Assembly (NCBI RefSeq): GCF_022669015.1
Contig: NZ_JAKKSL010000001.1
Span: forward strand, 1,656,059-1,720,058
Length of the DNA stretch: 64,000 nucleotides
Reading direction: 5' to 3'
Origin: Colwellia maritima
Lineage (GTDB): Bacteria > Pseudomonadota > Gammaproteobacteria > Enterobacterales > Alteromonadaceae
Each line of letters starts with the position of its first letter. Position 1 is the stretch's first letter. The translations under genes and the position numbers were made by a program. The notes beneath the pieces are model-generated. The model saw only the letters and a list, made by a program, of their open reading frames with translations. It did no database searches and was not told the DNA's origin. Of this stretch, positions 51,956-61,999 are shown piece after piece.

Positions 51956-52645
51956 ATGATGAAAATAGGATATTTCGGAAAATTACCAGGTTATGGAGAT
52001 TTCATTCAACGTAATGTGTCGCCTGAGTTTGTTAAACAATGGGATAACTGGTTACTAAAATCTATTGAAAGTTCACGTACGCAACTCGGAGAGCAGTGGC
52101 GGGGAAGTTACTTTAATAGTCCAATATGGCGTTTTGTTATTTCCCAAAAAGGATTGATTGATGCGCCAATAACTGGATTTATGATGCCAAGTGTTGATAA
52201 AAGTGGTAGATGCTATCCTTTTACGGTTATCTGCCAAGCAGATTGTGCAGTTAATCCTTTTGTCTTTGCGAAAGAGACAGAAGCTTTTCATGAATCAGCT
52301 GAAGATTTTGTGTTAAGTTTATTGGAAAAAGATCGGCCCGATCTTGATGAAATAGCCATCGTGCTTGCTGATATATATAAAAAGGTTGAAACCTTGACTT
52401 TCACTGGTGCTGATTTAGCTGCAACATCATCAATTATGGAGATTGCAGCAATGTCAGATATAAATACGCTTGATTTTGGTTTGAGTAATGACACGCTTTT
52501 AGAGAAATTATTGATGATGCAAAATATAAATATTTCTATTTGGTCAATGGAAGGTATTTCAGGTGTAGGTGCAAAAAAACGGTATTTTTCAGGAATGCCC
52601 CCAACGGATAATTACTATTCGTTTTTAATTGGAGCTGATAATTAA
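51956..52645 (+). CDS. tagF: Type VI secretion-associated protein TagF/ImpM
   Basis: The 229 residues carry the ImpM/TagF signature (GYFGKLPGYGDFIQRNVSPEF, PITGFMMPSVDKSGRCYPF). TagF is a post-translational repressor of type VI assembly that acts with the Fha/PppA pathway. Its stop overlaps the next start (TAATG), so it is coupled with pppA. Confidence 0.93.
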   Translation: MMKIGYFGKLPGYGDFIQRNVSPEFVKQWDNWLLKSIESSRTQLGEQWRGSYFNSPIWRFVISQKGLIDAPITGFMMPSVDKSGRCYPFTVICQADCAVNPFVFAKETEAFHESAEDFVLSLLEKDRPDLDEIAIVLADIYKKVETLTFTGADLAATSSIMEIAAMSDINTLDFGLSNDTLLEKLLMMQNINISIWSMEGISGVGAKKRYFSGMPPTDNYYSFLIGADN

Positions 52646-53716
52646 TGAGTAATGCTTGGTATAGCTTTTCTGTCTCGGATGTTGGAAAAAAACGCACCGT
52701 AAATCAAGATTCAATATATGTTGATGATGATCAAAAAATTTGGGTCGTTGCTGATGGAATGGGAGGGCATAGGGACGGAGATAAAGCTAGTCAGGCTATT
52801 GTAAATGCTTTCAAACAATTAACATTTAGTAATGTTATGTCTGAACGATTGATCCAAATCGAAAAAAGTTTACGTGCATTAAATGTTGAATTACAAAATT
52901 ATTCTACTAATACACTTAATGGCCAATTGATAGGCTCCACAGTTGTCGCTTTAACCGTTTGTCAGGGGATCTGTGCTGTTATTTGGGTGGTGATTCGAGA
53001 TGTTATAAGCTTAACAATGGTCAAATTAGTCAAATTAGCGGGACCATAGTTACGTTGATGAATTATTACGATCTGGGCATATGGTTGAAGAAGAAGCTGC
53101 TACCAGTAAGTTATCCAATGTGATCACTCGAGCATTAGGTGCACATGAAGAGGTGTTCTTTGACCACGTAATTTTTCCTTATTCTGATGAAGATACTTTT
53201 CTACTTTGTAGTGATGGATTAACAAATGAAGTGCCGGATAAAAAGATTAGTGAGCTTGTTGTTCCTAAAGGGTGCTCTCAAGATGATATTGAACGGCTAT
53301 TGACTGAAACATTGGATCATGGTGCTAAAGATAATGTTTCTATTATACTTGTGTCCAATAGTAAGCGTCGCCCACATAATGCTCATGAAAGTAAGCTTGT
53401 TGCATCCTATAGCCAGAAGTTAAATGAGCTTTCTGCCGCCTTATTCAATCGTGATATAGGGTTAGATCATTATTATTATAAAATGGCGGAAATTATTGAC
53501 CACTCCATATCATCACATAATAGTTTTATTGGGCAAGAGACACAGGAAATTCCGTCAATAAAAATAGACGATGAGGAAAGAGAGTCGACTACGGCTGAGT
53601 TTCCTAAAATAACAAAATCAGAATCAGTACGTTCTCAATTGGATACTAGGTATCACTTTTTATTAACGATAATTGTTACTTTACTGCTAGTCCTTATCTA
53701 TTTAGTTGTAAGTTAA
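52645..53716 (+). CDS. pppA: PP2C-type Ser/Thr phosphatase of the type VI locus (two apparent frameshifts)
   Basis: Antagonist of the PpkA kinase in threonine-phosphorylation control of type VI secretion. Metal-binding motifs VSDVGKKRTVNQDS, VVADGMGGHRDGDKAS and LLCSDGLTNE are intact. The frame is lost at 52987-52990 (TGG-GTGGT-GAT; WAGDSRCY expected) and at 53038-53041 (AGCGGGACCATAG; a missing base before DHSYVDELLRSGHMV). Corrected length is about 357 residues with a C-terminal transmembrane segment (TIIVTLLLVLIYLVV), so it is membrane-anchored. No ppkA is in the window. Confidence 0.9.
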
Positions 53717-53948
53717 TTTTATGCTGTATTGATTACTTTATAGTGCAGTAACGTTTTAGATAATAGAAACAGTTTTAATTGTCCGTTTTTTTTACACTGG
53801 AAGATTAAAGGTATTGTTATATTTTTATTGTTTATTGATTTTTAAGGTTTTTTTGTTTTTGGTCTCTATCTTGCATTATTGATTTATATAAATAATGTAT
53901 GTCATTATTCAGAAAATTATTGTCCCATTAAGGGCTTAAGGAAGTAGT

Positions 53949-54572
53949 ATGAGTTCTAAATTATTAAATGCTGTATTAACCTGTTTGTTAACGCTTTGTC
54001 TTATGGGAAAAGCTAATGCAGGGTTATTGGTTGTTGGTGATTTGTATGAAGATTCCATTCAATCAGGACTGTATTGGGAATATGTTGGTAGTTTTGATTT
54101 GACAAATGAGTTTGATCCTGCGGGATCAAAAAAATCCTATAACGGTATTGAGGCGGCATTGCTTTTCTTTCCTGGACTTACAGCAAATGATATTGCACTA
54201 AGTACCAATGAAGAAAGTGACTATGCAGATATCGCTAATTTCCTTGTTAATCATCAAGCTTTTTATGATACATATGAGGGTGGTGCGTTAGGTGTAGATG
54301 GAATAGTTGAAAAGTTGGAAGATATATCACCTACTGATGTTAATGGAAATTCAAACTATGATTATTCTGGGGATATTTCTGCAAATGTCCATGATCGCGC
54401 TGCAACTAGAAGCGATATTGCTTTTTTAGAATCTCTTGGACAAACGGATCTACCACCATTATATGTAAATCATGTATTTAAAGCAGTGACTACTTCAGTA
54501 CCTGAACCTTCTACTCTTGCTATTTTTGCTTTAGCTTTAGTTGGTTTAGCAAGTCGTCGCTTAAAAAGATAA
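53949..54572 (+). CDS. PEP-CTERM sorting-domain exported protein
   Basis: The 207 residues have an N-terminal signal peptide (to about residue 25, LMGKANA) and a C-terminal PEP-CTERM tripartite tail: VPEPST, a hydrophobic stretch (LAIFALALVGLA) and a basic end (SRRLKR). Such proteins are processed by exosortase (EpsH/XrtA types) and tied to exopolysaccharide or biofilm matrix. The middle domain is unrecognised. No exosortase is in the window. A terminator follows. Confidence 0.85.
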   Translation: MSSKLLNAVLTCLLTLCLMGKANAGLLVVGDLYEDSIQSGLYWEYVGSFDLTNEFDPAGSKKSYNGIEAALLFFPGLTANDIALSTNEESDYADIANFLVNHQAFYDTYEGGALGVDGIVEKLEDISPTDVNGNSNYDYSGDISANVHDRAATRSDIAFLESLGQTDLPPLYVNHVFKAVTTSVPEPSTLAIFALALVGLASRRLKR

Positions 54573-54593
54573 TATATTTATACTCTGTGAATC

Positions 54594-54620
54594 AGGCGGT
54601 GTTAATAAATTCCGCCTTTT
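54594..54620 (+). terminator. Terminator after the PEP-CTERM gene
   Basis: AGGCGG pairs with CCGCCT around a 12-base AT-rich loop and runs into TTTTAT. It separates the PEP-CTERM gene from the adhesin. Confidence 0.7.
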
Positions 54621-54826
54621 ATAGTTAACTATCATCGTTGTTGTTTACTCATCAGTTCAGTGTTATTGAAAGTTTTATGTTTAATAACAATCCTCTTTTA
54701 GTTAAAACTAAATTGCCTTACTTAGATTTTGTTATTAATATAAAGTTCTAAGATCACTTTTCTAAGGAATAGACTCAATGCTATTTATTGACTTTTTCCG
54801 CCAATTAGCCCATAAAGGGTAGTTAA

Positions 54827-54859
54827 AATAAACATTACAATGCTGTAAAAATGTTTATT
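54827..54859. other. Inverted repeat upstream of the adhesin gene
   Basis: AATAAACATT pairs with AATGTTTATT (10 bp, perfect) with a 13-base loop that holds an inner ACA/TGT pairing. It lies about 85 bases before the adhesin ATG in the 371-base gap 54573-54943. It could be a regulator binding site or a leader hairpin. No known riboswitch was recognised in this gap. Confidence 0.5.
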
Positions 54860-54943
54860 GTAGTATTTAACAATTACCAGTCAACTTCAGTTTTTTAGAT
54901 AATTTTATATATCTGGTAAACCAATTTATTAGGAATGTTGTCC

Positions 54944-57900
54944 ATGGAAACTTATACCAACCCTCAAAATGCACAAATCATCGATATTAGCGGTGATGTT
55001 CGCTCGAACTTAGCTACTAATTTATTACAAGTTGGTGATACCGTAGAATCAGGTTCCATCTTGATATTAGCAAATAATAGTGAAATGACTGTTGTTTTAG
55101 CTGATGGCAGTCAACAACGTATTTATAAATCTGGTGATGAATTGTCGGGCGAAATACTTGTTGAAACTGTGTCTGTAGGAAATGAAAAAGTCATTGAAAA
55201 TTCTGATGCGGTTGATGCAGATATTAACAATATCCAGAATGAAATTGAGGCAATTCAGGACTTAATTGCTTCAGAAGAAGATGTTGAACTTCCTGATACA
55301 GCTGTTGGTGTAAACGGGAATGAAGGTACAAGTTTTGTTACCGTAAACAGAACAGGCGATGAAACTTTAGCCGAAGCGGGTTATGATACAAGCGAACAGC
55401 AAAATACTATACCTGAAACAGATGAGCTAGATGTTCTTACATCGTCCTCTATTATTGATGACGATGAATCCGTCTCGACAAATGAAGACTCTATCATCAC
55501 CGGTAATATATTAAATAATGCACAAACCCCCACCATGGCTGTCACAGGGTTTGAAGTCAATGGTATTACTTACAGCATTGGTTCTACAGCTTCATTAGAC
55601 GAAGGTGAGTTAACGTTAAATAGCGACGGTAGTTATACGTTTTTACCAAGCGACAATTACAATGGTGATGTTCCAGTTGCCACTTATACTGTGCAAAATA
55701 GTGCCGGTGATAGAGATATCTCGACTTTATCTATTGTTGTTGAACCAGTAATAGATCTAGCCGATGACGACGAAGTTACCAATAATAATGAAGACACTAC
55801 GATAACGGGGGATCTACTCATTAATGCTTCAAGTCCTGATGACCCGTTAAGTGTAACTGGGTTTGAAGTCGGGGGGCAGACATACGAAATTGGTGATACC
55901 GCGATCCTTGATGAAGGTGATTTAACATTAAATGAAGATGGAAGTTATACCTTTGTCCCTACTGAAAATTATAATGGACCAGTTCCTATTGCCACCTATT
56001 CTGTACTAGATGGGGCAGGCGATCAAGTTACCTCAACATTAACTATTGTAATTGATCCTGTTAGTGATTTAATTGATGAAAATGAAGTTGTCACTATTGA
56101 AGAAGATACTACATTAACGGGTAATGTATTAACAAATGCTTCCGACCCTGATAATCCTATTAGTGTGAATGGTTTCGAGGTTGGCGGTGAAATCTATAAT
56201 ATTGGTGATACAGCTATTCTAGATGAAGGTGAATTAACAATAAATTCTGATGGTAGTTATATCTTTGTGCCAACAGACGATTATCACGGCGATGTACCTG
56301 TTGCAACCTATACGGTGGAAGATGGTGCGGGCGATTTAGATACCTCAACGTTAACTATCTCTGTTGAGTCGGTGAAGGATTTAACAGACGATGATGAAGT
56401 CGTCAGTATAGATGAAGATACTACGTTAACAGGTAATGTATTAAACAACGCCTCAAGTCCAGATGAACCATTAACCGTTACAGGTTTTGAAATTGGGGGA
56501 AATACTTATGCTATTGGCGAGACAGCGTCCATAGTTGAAGGTAACTTAACTATCAATGCTGATGGTAGTTATAGTTTTGTACCTAGTGATAATTATAATG
56601 GTGACGTTCCTGTTGCAACTTATACAGTTGAAGATGGCGCAGGTGATGAAGATATCTCGACGTTGACAATCACTGTTAATCCAGTAAGCGATCTAATTGA
56701 TGGTGATGAAGTAGTAAGAATAAATGAAAATACTGGTGTAACAGGTAATGTGTTAAGTAATGCATCAACTCCAGATAATCCTGTATCAGTAACTGATTTT
56801 ACGGTTGGTGGTATTAACTATGTGGTTGGTTCGACGGCAGAGCTACTGGAGGGTAACTTAACTATAAATTCAAATGGTAGTTATACATTTGTACCAAGTG
56901 ATAATTTCACTGGGGTTGTTCCTGTTGCTACTTATACCGTAACTGATGGTGCGGGGGATACTGATTTATCTTCTTTAAGAATAACCGTTGATGGGGTGGG
57001 GAACAACCCACCTGTTGCTGCTAATGATAGCTTTATCCTGATTGATACTAATGACGGTAGAATTGCGTCAGGCAATGTGATTTCTCACAATGATGGTGAT
57101 GGCATTGTTGATACTGATGGCGGTGATGGCGGCGCGTTGAGTATTACGCACGTTAATGGTTCTCCTTTGGTGTTTGATCCTAGTGGTTACGCATCAATTA
57201 CACTACCTAACGGTATTCTTACTATTAATGCTAGTGGTGATTTCACTTATAGCGATAACACTGATGAAGGAAGTGATGCCGGCTTTAACTATACTTTAAG
57301 CGATGGCACTGATATTGATACCGCCACGGTTTCAATAACCGTAGAGCCTTTAGATAACATCCCACCTGTTGCCGCTGACGATAGCTTTACGGTCGATCAA
57401 GGTGAAAAAGTGACAGGCAATGTCATTACCCATATTGATAATAATGATGGTGTGGCTGACACAGACGGCGGTGATGGCGGCGCGTTAACCATAACGCACG
57501 TCAACGGCACCCCGTTAGTGTTTGATCCGGTAACCGGTTATGCAACGGTCACCTTAGCCACCGGGACGTTATTAATCAACGCCGATGGTGGTTTTGAATT
57601 TACAGACAGCAGTAACGATGGTAGCGATGCCGGCTTTGAGTACACCTTAAGTGATGGCACTGACGTTGACACGGCGACGGTGTCAATTGACGTCGTGCCT
57701 GCAAACATCCCACCTGTTGCCGCTGACGATAGCTTTACGGTCGATCAAGGTGAAAAAGTGACAGGCAATGTTATTACCCATATTGATAATAATGATGGTG
57801 TTGCTGACACAGACGGCGGAGATGGTGCTACATTAACGGTAACGCACGTAAACGGCACCCCGTTAGTGTTTGATCCGGTAACCGGTTATGCAACGGTCAC

Positions 57901-60900
57901 TTTAGCCACCGGGACGTTATTGATCAACGCCGATGGTGGTTTTGAATTTACAGACAGCAGTAACGATGGTAGCGATGCCGGCTTTGAGTACACCTTAAGT
58001 GATGGCACTGACGTTGACACGGCGACGGTGTCAATTGACGTCGTGCCATATGATAACATCCCACCTGTTGCCGCTGACGATAGCTTTACGGTCGATCAAG
58101 GTGAAAAAGTGACAGGCAATGTTATTACCCATATTGATAATAATGATGGTGTGGCTGACACGGACGGCGGAGATGGTGCTACATTAACGGTAACGCACGT
58201 CAACGGCACCCCGTTAGTGTTTGATCCGGCAACTGGTTATGCAACGGTCACCCTAGCCACCGGGACGTTATTAATCAATGCTGATGGTGGTTTTGAATTT
58301 ACAGACAGCAGTAACGATGGTAGCGATGCCGGCTTTGAGTACACCTTAAGTGATGGCACTGACGTTGACACGGCGACGGTGTCAATTGACGTCGTGCCTG
58401 CAAACATCCCACCTGTTGCCGCTGACGATAGCTTTACGGTCGATCAAGGTGAAAAAGTGACAGGTAATGTTATTACCCATATTGATAATAATGATGGTGT
58501 TTCTGACACAGACGGCGGAGATGGTGCTACATTAACGGTAACGCACGTCAACGGCACCCCGTTAGTGTTTGATCCGGTAACCGGTTATGCAACGGTCACC
58601 CTAGCCACCGGGACGTTATTGATCAACGCCGATGGTGGTTTTGAATTTACAGACAGCAGTAACGATGGTAGCGATGCCGGCTTTGAGTACACCTTAAGTG
58701 ATGGCACTGACGTTGACACGGCGACGGTGTCAATTGACGTCGTGCCTGCAAACATCCCACCTGTTGCCGCTGACGATAGCTTTACGGTCGATCAAGGTGA
58801 AAAAGTGACAGGCAATGTTATTACCCATATTGATAATAATGATGGTGTTGCTGACACAGACGGTGGAGATGGTGCTACATTAACGGTAACGCACGTAAAC
58901 GGCACCCCGTTAGTGTTTGATCCGGTAACCGGTTATGCAACGGTCACCTTAGCCACCGGGACGTTATTAATCAACGCCGATGGTGGTTTTGAATTTACAG
59001 ACAGCAGTAACGATGGTAGCGATGCCGGCTTTGAGTACACCTTAAGTGATGGCACTGATATTGATACCGCGACGGTGTCAATTGACGTTGTGCCTGCGAA
59101 CATCCCACCTGTTGCCGCTGACGATAGCTTTACGGTCGATCAAGGTGAAAAAGTGACAGGCAATGTCATTACCCATATTGATAATAATGATGGTGTTGCT
59201 GACACGGACGGCGGAGATGGTGCTACATTAACGGTAACGCACGTAAACGGCACCCCGTTAGTGTTTGATCCGGTAACCGGTTATGCAACGGTCACCTTAG
59301 CCACCGGGACGTTATTAATCAATGCTGATGGTGGTTTTGAATTTACAGACAGCAGTAACGATGGTAGCGATGCCGGCTTTGAGTACACCTTAAGTGATGG
59401 CACTGATATTGATACCGCGACGGTGTCAATTGACGTTGTGCCTGCGAACATCCCACCTGTTGCCGCTGACGATAGCTTTACGGTCGATCAAGGTGAAAAA
59501 GTGACAGGCAATGTCATTACCCATATTGATAATAATGATGGTGTTGCTGACACGGACGGCGGAGATGGTGCTACATTAACGGTAACGCACGTCAACGGCA
59601 CCCCGTTAGTGTTTGATCCGGTAACCGGTTATGCAACGGTCACCTTAGCCACCGGGACGTTATTAATCAATGCTGATGGTGGTTTTGAATTTACAGACAG
59701 CAGTAACGATGGTAGCGATGCCGGCTTTGAGTACACCTTAAGTGATGGCACTGACGTTGACACGGCGACGGTGTCAATTGACGTCGTGCCTGCAAACATC
59801 CCACCTGTTGCCGCTGACGATAGCTTTACGGTCGATCAAGGTGAAAAAGTGACAGGCAATGTTATTACCCATATTGATAATAATGATGGTGTTGCTGACA
59901 CAGACGGTGGAGATGGTGCTACATTAACGGTAACGCACGTAAACGGCACCCCGTTAGTGTTTGATCCGGTAACCGGTTATGCAACGGTCACCTTAGCCAC
60001 CGGGACGTTATTGATCAATGCTGATGGTGGTTTTGAATTTACAGACAGCAGTAACGATGGTAGCGATGCCGGCTTTGAGTACACCTTAAGTGATGGCACT
60101 GACGTTGACACGGCGACGGTGTCAATTGACGTCGTGCCTGCAAACATCCCACCTGTTGCCGCTGACGATAGCTTTACGGTCGATCAAGGTGAAAAAGTGA
60201 CAGGCAATGTTATTACCCATATTGATAATAATGATGGTGTTTCTGACACAGACGGCGGAGATGGTGCTACATTAACGGTAACGCACGTAAACGGCACCCC
60301 GTTAGTGTTTGATCCGGTAACCGGTTATGCAACGGTCACCCTAGCCACCGGGACGTTATTAATCAATGCTGATGGTGGTTTTGAATTTACAGACAGCAGT
60401 AACGATGGTAGCGATGCCGGCTTTGAGTACACCTTAAGTGATGGCACTGACGTTGACACGGCGACGGTGTCAATTGACGTCGTGCCTGCAAACATCCCAC
60501 CTGTTGCCGCTGACGATAGCTTTACGGTCTATCAAGGTGAAAAAGTGACAGGCAATGTTATTACCCATATTGATAATAATGATGGTGTTGCTGACACAGA
60601 CGGTGGAGATGGTGCTACATTAACGGTAACGCACGTAAACGGCACCCCGTTAGTGTTTGATCCGGTAACCGGTTATGCAACGGTCACCCTAGCCACCGGG
60701 ACGTTATTAATCAATGCTGATGGTGGTTTTGAATTTACAGACAGCAGTAACGATGGTAGCGATGCCGGCTTTGAGTACACCTTAAGTGATGGCACTGACG
60801 TTGACACGGCGACGGTGTCAATTGACGTTGTGCCTGCGAACATCCCACCTGTTGCCGCAGATGATAATTTTAGTATTTACCAGGGTGGAAGCGTTACTGG

Positions 60901-61969
60901 CAATGTCATTACCAACAATGATGGTGACGGCGTAGTTGATCATGACGGCGGCGATGGTGCTACATTAACGGTAACACACGTTAATGGTAATGCCTTAGTA
61001 TTTGCACAGAATGGTGAGGCGACTGTAACGGTTGACGGTGGTATTTTAACCATTAGCGCTGAAGGGCAATTTACCTACCAAAATAGTGAAGGTTTTGTAT
61101 TAGGTTCCACTTACCCCAGTTTTGAATATACAGTAACGGATGGAACGGATTCTGATACGGCAGAGGTTGTGATCTCTGTAGAAGATACCGCACCATTAGC
61201 TGTAGATGATAATAATTATGTTAATTATAAAGATAATGCGGGATTAAGTGTAAGTACACTAGTTAGGGGGATTATACTTGAAAGTATTGCTACAGGCGGT
61301 AGTTCAGGTGATAGAGCTGATAGTTCTCCAGATGGTACTGTCATATTAACGCAAGTCGAATTTGCCGGACAAGTTTATGCTTTTGATGACACGACAACAT
61401 CATTTACTATAAATACTGATTTTGGCCGATTTATAATTGATAATCAAGGAAAGTACTTTTTTATCTTAGATGCAGGTATTGATGTTACCACAATCCCTTC
61501 ATCACTTCAGTTTGACTATACCATTAAGGATGGTGATGCGCTTAATGCAGAAACTGATGATGCAGTGTTAACTATTCATTTTACGCATGTTGTTAGTGGC
61601 GGACGGTCTACAACTTCTGATGAAGGAGAGTTAATTGATTTATCTTTAAGTGATCAAGTAACTGACTTTATGGTGAATAAGGAAGGTAATGATCCTGATT
61701 ATAATGTTGACCTAAGTGACCTTTTTGTTCATAAAAATATTGAGAGTCTTGACAGTTATTTAAACTTTGATGAGCCATCGGCTAATGCTGAAACAAATGC
61801 CTCTGATGAAGCCTTAGTTCTTGAAAGTGTCGATCTTAATAATATTAAGGGAGATGAAGAGACAATCGTTACTAATGGTTTCTTAAATGAAGGGGCAACA
61901 ATATTGAGTGATTCAACACCAGAACATTTGCCAAAACAAACTGAGCTTGACTCGAGTGATTTTTTATAA
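54944..61969 (+). CDS. LapA-like giant repeat adhesin
   Basis: A 2341-residue type I-secreted surface adhesin. Layout: N-terminal retention module (residues 1-150: NLLQVGDTVESGSILILANN, then a TAVG segment at 119-122 and SFVTVNRTGDETLAEAGYDT); five divergent repeats of about 103 residues (55456-57000); one divergent cadherin/VCBS-like repeat; ten near-identical 116-residue repeats (57358-60840) starting PPVAADDSFTVDQGEKVTGN; one divergent copy; a unique domain; and an acidic C-terminus. No glycine-rich RTX nonapeptides are seen. The ATG at 54944 has AGGA nine bases upstream; the in-frame ATG at 54935 is too close to it. The ABC exporter follows. Confidence 0.88.
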   Translation: METYTNPQNAQIIDISGDVRSNLATNLLQVGDTVESGSILILANNSEMTVVLADGSQQRIYKSGDELSGEILVETVSVGNEKVIENSDAVDADINNIQNEIEAIQDLIASEEDVELPDTAVGVNGNEGTSFVTVNRTGDETLAEAGYDTSEQQNTIPETDELDVLTSSSIIDDDESVSTNEDSIITGNILNNAQTPTMAVTGFEVNGITYSIGSTASLDEGELTLNSDGSYTFLPSDNYNGDVPVATYTVQNSAGDRDISTLSIVVEPVIDLADDDEVTNNNEDTTITGDLLINASSPDDPLSVTGFEVGGQTYEIGDTAILDEGDLTLNEDGSYTFVPTENYNGPVPIATYSVLDGAGDQVTSTLTIVIDPVSDLIDENEVVTIEEDTTLTGNVLTNASDPDNPISVNGFEVGGEIYNIGDTAILDEGELTINSDGSYIFVPTDDYHGDVPVATYTVEDGAGDLDTSTLTISVESVKDLTDDDEVVSIDEDTTLTGNVLNNASSPDEPLTVTGFEIGGNTYAIGETASIVEGNLTINADGSYSFVPSDNYNGDVPVATYTVEDGAGDEDISTLTITVNPVSDLIDGDEVVRINENTGVTGNVLSNASTPDNPVSVTDFTVGGINYVVGSTAELLEGNLTINSNGSYTFVPSDNFTGVVPVATYTVTDGAGDTDLSSLRITVDGVGNNPPVAANDSFILIDTNDGRIASGNVISHNDGDGIVDTDGGDGGALSITHVNGSPLVFDPSGYASITLPNGILTINASGDFTYSDNTDEGSDAGFNYTLSDGTDIDTATVSITVEPLDNIPPVAADDSFTVDQGEKVTGNVITHIDNNDGVADTDGGDGGALTITHVNGTPLVFDPVTGYATVTLATGTLLINADGGFEFTDSSNDGSDAGFEYTLSDGTDVDTATVSIDVVPANIPPVAADDSFTVDQGEKVTGNVITHIDNNDGVADTDGGDGATLTVTHVNGTPLVFDPVTGYATVTLATGTLLINADGGFEFTDSSNDGSDAGFEYTLSDGTDVDTATVSIDVVPYDNIPPVAADDSFTVDQGEKVTGNVITHIDNNDGVADTDGGDGATLTVTHVNGTPLVFDPATGYATVTLATGTLLINADGGFEFTDSSNDGSDAGFEYTLSDGTDVDTATVSIDVVPANIPPVAADDSFTVDQGEKVTGNVITHIDNNDGVSDTDGGDGATLTVTHVNGTPLVFDPVTGYATVTLATGTLLINADGGFEFTDSSNDGSDAGFEYTLSDGTDVDTATVSIDVVPANIPPVAADDSFTVDQGEKVTGNVITHIDNNDGVADTDGGDGATLTVTHVNGTPLVFDPVTGYATVTLATGTLLINADGGFEFTDSSNDGSDAGFEYTLSDGTDIDTATVSIDVVPANIPPVAADDSFTVDQGEKVTGNVITHIDNNDGVADTDGGDGATLTVTHVNGTPLVFDPVTGYATVTLATGTLLINADGGFEFTDSSNDGSDAGFEYTLSDGTDIDTATVSIDVVPANIPPVAADDSFTVDQGEKVTGNVITHIDNNDGVADTDGGDGATLTVTHVNGTPLVFDPVTGYATVTLATGTLLINADGGFEFTDSSNDGSDAGFEYTLSDGTDVDTATVSIDVVPANIPPVAADDSFTVDQGEKVTGNVITHIDNNDGVADTDGGDGATLTVTHVNGTPLVFDPVTGYATVTLATGTLLINADGGFEFTDSSNDGSDAGFEYTLSDGTDVDTATVSIDVVPANIPPVAADDSFTVDQGEKVTGNVITHIDNNDGVSDTDGGDGATLTVTHVNGTPLVFDPVTGYATVTLATGTLLINADGGFEFTDSSNDGSDAGFEYTLSDGTDVDTATVSIDVVPANIPPVAADDSFTVYQGEKVTGNVITHIDNNDGVADTDGGDGATLTVTHVNGTPLVFDPVTGYATVTLATGTLLINADGGFEFTDSSNDGSDAGFEYTLSDGTDVDTATVSIDVVPANIPPVAADDNFSIYQGGSVTGNVITNNDGDGVVDHDGGDGATLTVTHVNGNALVFAQNGEATVTVDGGILTISAEGQFTYQNSEGFVLGSTYPSFEYTVTDGTDSDTAEVVISVEDTAPLAVDDNNYVNYKDNAGLSVSTLVRGIILESIATGGSSGDRADSSPDGTVILTQVEFAGQVYAFDDTTTSFTINTDFGRFIIDNQGKYFFILDAGIDVTTIPSSLQFDYTIKDGDALNAETDDAVLTIHFTHVVSGGRSTTSDEGELIDLSLSDQVTDFMVNKEGNDPDYNVDLSDLFVHKNIESLDSYLNFDEPSANAETNASDEALVLESVDLNNIKGDEETIVTNGFLNEGATILSDSTPEHLPKQTELDSSDFL
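55456..57000 (+). repeat. Five divergent repeats of about 309 bp in the adhesin
   Basis: Each unit encodes about 103 residues with the pattern DDDEV-x-EDT-x-TGN-x-L-x-NAS, GFEVGG-x-Y-x-IG, LTLNSDGSYTFVPSDNYNG and VPVATYTVxDGAGD. Amino-acid identity between units is moderate, so they are older than the block that follows. Confidence 0.85.
57358..60840 (+). repeat. Ten near-identical tandem repeats of 348 bp in the adhesin
   Basis: Units begin at about 57358, 57706, 58057, 58405, 58753, 59101, 59449, 59797, 60145 and 60493; the second is 351 bp owing to an extra codon (PYDN against PAN). Differences are few and shared in a mosaic way: VSDTD in units 4 and 9, DIDTATV in 5 and 6, FTVYQ in 10. 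Such homogeneity points to recent expansion or gene conversion, and the copy number may be mis-assembled. Confidence 0.95.
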
Positions 61970-61999
61970 TTAAGTATTTAAATTTTGTAAATAATTACA

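Noticed and set aside
10180..53716. Genome decay: fifteen genes as true pseudogenes
   Set aside because: The broken genes include dnaE, lpxA, rseP, murI and tilS. Each has one or two clean small indels with otherwise perfect conservation, and nearly all sit at one sequence motif. Decay would be scattered and would spare essential genes.
57358..60840. CRISPR-like array
   Set aside because: The repeats are 348 bp, contiguous and coding in one frame, with no spacers.
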